Positions 62,646-64,000 of a stretch of DNA of 64,000 nucleotides are shown piece by piece. Numbering within the stretch: position 1 is the first letter of the stretch; each line of letters starts with the position of its first letter. The notes below the pieces were generated by a model. It saw only the letters and a program-made list of their open reading frames with translations, searched no databases and was not told where the DNA came from. The position numbers and the translations under genes are program-made. This DNA is from Eucalyptus grandis (Eukaryota; Streptophyta; Magnoliopsida; Myrtales; Myrtaceae). The stretch lies in NCBI RefSeq assembly GCF_016545825.1, contig NC_052614.1, positions 27,181,669-27,245,668 on the forward strand, written 5' to 3'.

Positions 62646-63905
62646 ATGGCTTCCTCCTCTACTGAGGTGGGTGGCCCTTTAAGTGAGGCCCTACTTGATG
62701 TTGTTGGTATGAAGGGTCGTAGCCCCTCTTCCCGCTCCCACATTGGCCAATCTTCAAACTAGGGTCAGGCTGACCCACTTAAGTCGGCCCCTGTTGCTCC
62801 GTCCGAGAACCAGTAATAGCCCCTTAAGGCTCCAGCTCATGAGGGTTGTTCTAGAGGTCGAAGTCGTGCGAGATCTTCTTCCAAGCGACCCCAGGTCTCG
62901 AACCAACTACCAAGGAATGTGAAGCCTCTTGAGGCCTGTTCTTGGGCTAACATTGCTCGCCTTGTAGCAAAGAGATATTACCTCTCCTTTGTCCCACCCT
63001 CCTTTGTGGACAACAAACTGGTTGTGAACCTACCTGAGGATGTGCTAGAAGTGTGGATCCTAAGTGGCATAAGTGTCTCATTGGATATTTTGTTGGGAAG
63101 AAACTCCCCTTTAAGCTTATGGAGCAAGCTTTGATGATCACCTGGGGTCCGAAGCTTGCTGAAGTAATGGCACATGATTAGGGTTTCTTCTACTTTCGTA
63201 TCCCGAACCATGATTTCAGGAGAAAGATTCTTAAAGATAGGCCAATTACGGTTGCTAGGGTTCCCTTGATCTTGCAACAATGGTAGCCACTCTTGGAGTT
63301 AAAGAAGGACAAGCAAATCTTGATCCCGATTTGGATCCGATTAAAGAATCTCCCTTTTGATCTGTGGTTGGGACCTACAATTAGTGGCATTGCAAGTGCG
63401 GTTGGGAAGCCCTTTTATGTTGACCAACACACAGAACGAATGAAGATGATCTCTCACGCTAGGGTATGTGTTGAGATCTTTGCTAACCAACCAAGGTGCA
63501 CTTCAATGGATGTGGTCCTGAATGGGGTGAAGCGTTCGATTTCGATTGAGTATGAATAGAGACCAATCGAATGCTCCATATGTGGTACCTTTAGCCACAG
63601 GTGTGCAGATCCACCTGCCAACCCGGAGAAGGATTCGCCAGCTACTACCGTGTCGGAGAGAGATGCGCAGCAGGCTCACACCAAGACCCCCTCTTTGGTG
63701 CATGCCCAGCTTCCCGCCCCATCTCTGGGATCAGGGGTGCCCCCAGTAGAACCTGAGGTAGGGTGGAAACAGGCTTTAGGGAAGAAGAAAAAGCAGTTTG
63801 CACCAAAGGAAGGAGCCTCCTCTTGACCCAGTGAAGAGGGGCAAATGCTGAAGCTAAAGGGTATCGCGTTGGATAAAGAACTACCCCACACTGCTGCTCG
63901 CAAGA
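62646..63905 (+). pseudogene. LINE ORF1 (DUF4283 nucleic-acid-binding protein), degenerate
   Basis: ATG at 62646 opens MASSSTEVGGPLSEALLDVV. A DUF4283 domain follows in pieces: SWANIARLVAKRYYLSFVPP (62943 on), a frame change near 63070, GYFVGKKLPFKLMEQALM, then PIWIRLKNLPFDLWLGPTIS and GIASAVGKPFYVDQHTERMK, the family's strongest block. The knuckle region reads YE*RPIECSICGTFSHRCAD, where TAG stands for the usual W. In-frame stops also occur after QSSN, ENQ, MAHD and LQQW. Such proteins bind the RNA of plant non-LTR retrotransposons. The reverse transcriptase ORF2 would lie beyond the right edge. Confidence 0.82.
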
Positions 63906-64000
63906 CTTATAGATGACTAAAAATTCCTTCGGGCTTGGAAGGCCCTCCCCCTCTTCCAGCGGAGGATAATTCCAGCCTAGTGGATGCTGCTTCCTTGGTT
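63906..64000 (+). other. Right edge, continuation of the LINE remnant
   Basis: Sequence runs off the window with no new feature; likely linker or tail of the LINE ORF1 region. Confidence 0.3.

Overview
This window looks like nuclear DNA from a flowering plant, probably a woody dicot. It is AT-rich, gene-poor and full of decayed mobile elements. The gene families are plant-specific (class V chitinase, class II LOB-domain protein, SCL32-type GRAS protein, DUF4220/DUF594 protein, CAF1 deadenylase). Myrtaceae is only an impression, based on GC-rich 'gcctcgcc' cassettes inside transposons. I see no operons, CRISPR arrays, rRNA or tRNA genes, and no convincing sign of an undescribed multi-gene system.

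Layout. 1-660: 3' end of a class V (GH18) chitinase gene, ending in a very short last exon. 1545-3820: two old tandem copies of the CAF1 3' end and its downstream flank. 3809-4949: CAF1 deadenylase on the minus strand, intact. 4950-15470: intergenic, with fold-back repeats at 7557-7910 and 8830-9810. 15473-16937: an LBD37/38/39-type gene with TATA box, one intron and poly(A) signal, whose reading frame is broken by several small indels. 17050-26670: intergenic, with a 1.08-kb tandem duplication at 23.2-24.96 kb. 26670-34096: a 3.3-kb segment and its direct copy, lying 0.4 kb apart; the second copy carries a 791-bp Harbinger-like insertion whose empty site survives in the first. 38946-39522: a second element of the same build. 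42853-44257: an SCL32-type GRAS gene with two one-base frameshifts. 48104-50021: a Mutator-like element with 10-bp target duplications and a nested 984-bp hAT-like element. 52550-54593: a DUF4220/DUF594 pseudogene on the minus strand. 57.0-60.5 kb: truncated Ty1/copia remnant. 62646-64000: LINE ORF1 (DUF4283) remnant running off the right edge.

The genes have no obvious joint function: cell-wall/chitin hydrolysis, mRNA deadenylation, nitrogen/anthocyanin-type LBD regulation and a GRAS regulator are ordinary neighbours in a plant chromosome. The two most notable features are (a) duplications of several ages whose copies date later insertions, and (b) three of the five gene loci carrying small frame-breaking indels although the protein sequence on either side is well conserved. 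The second pattern fits either recent gene death or uncorrected indel errors in the assembly, and sequence alone cannot decide.
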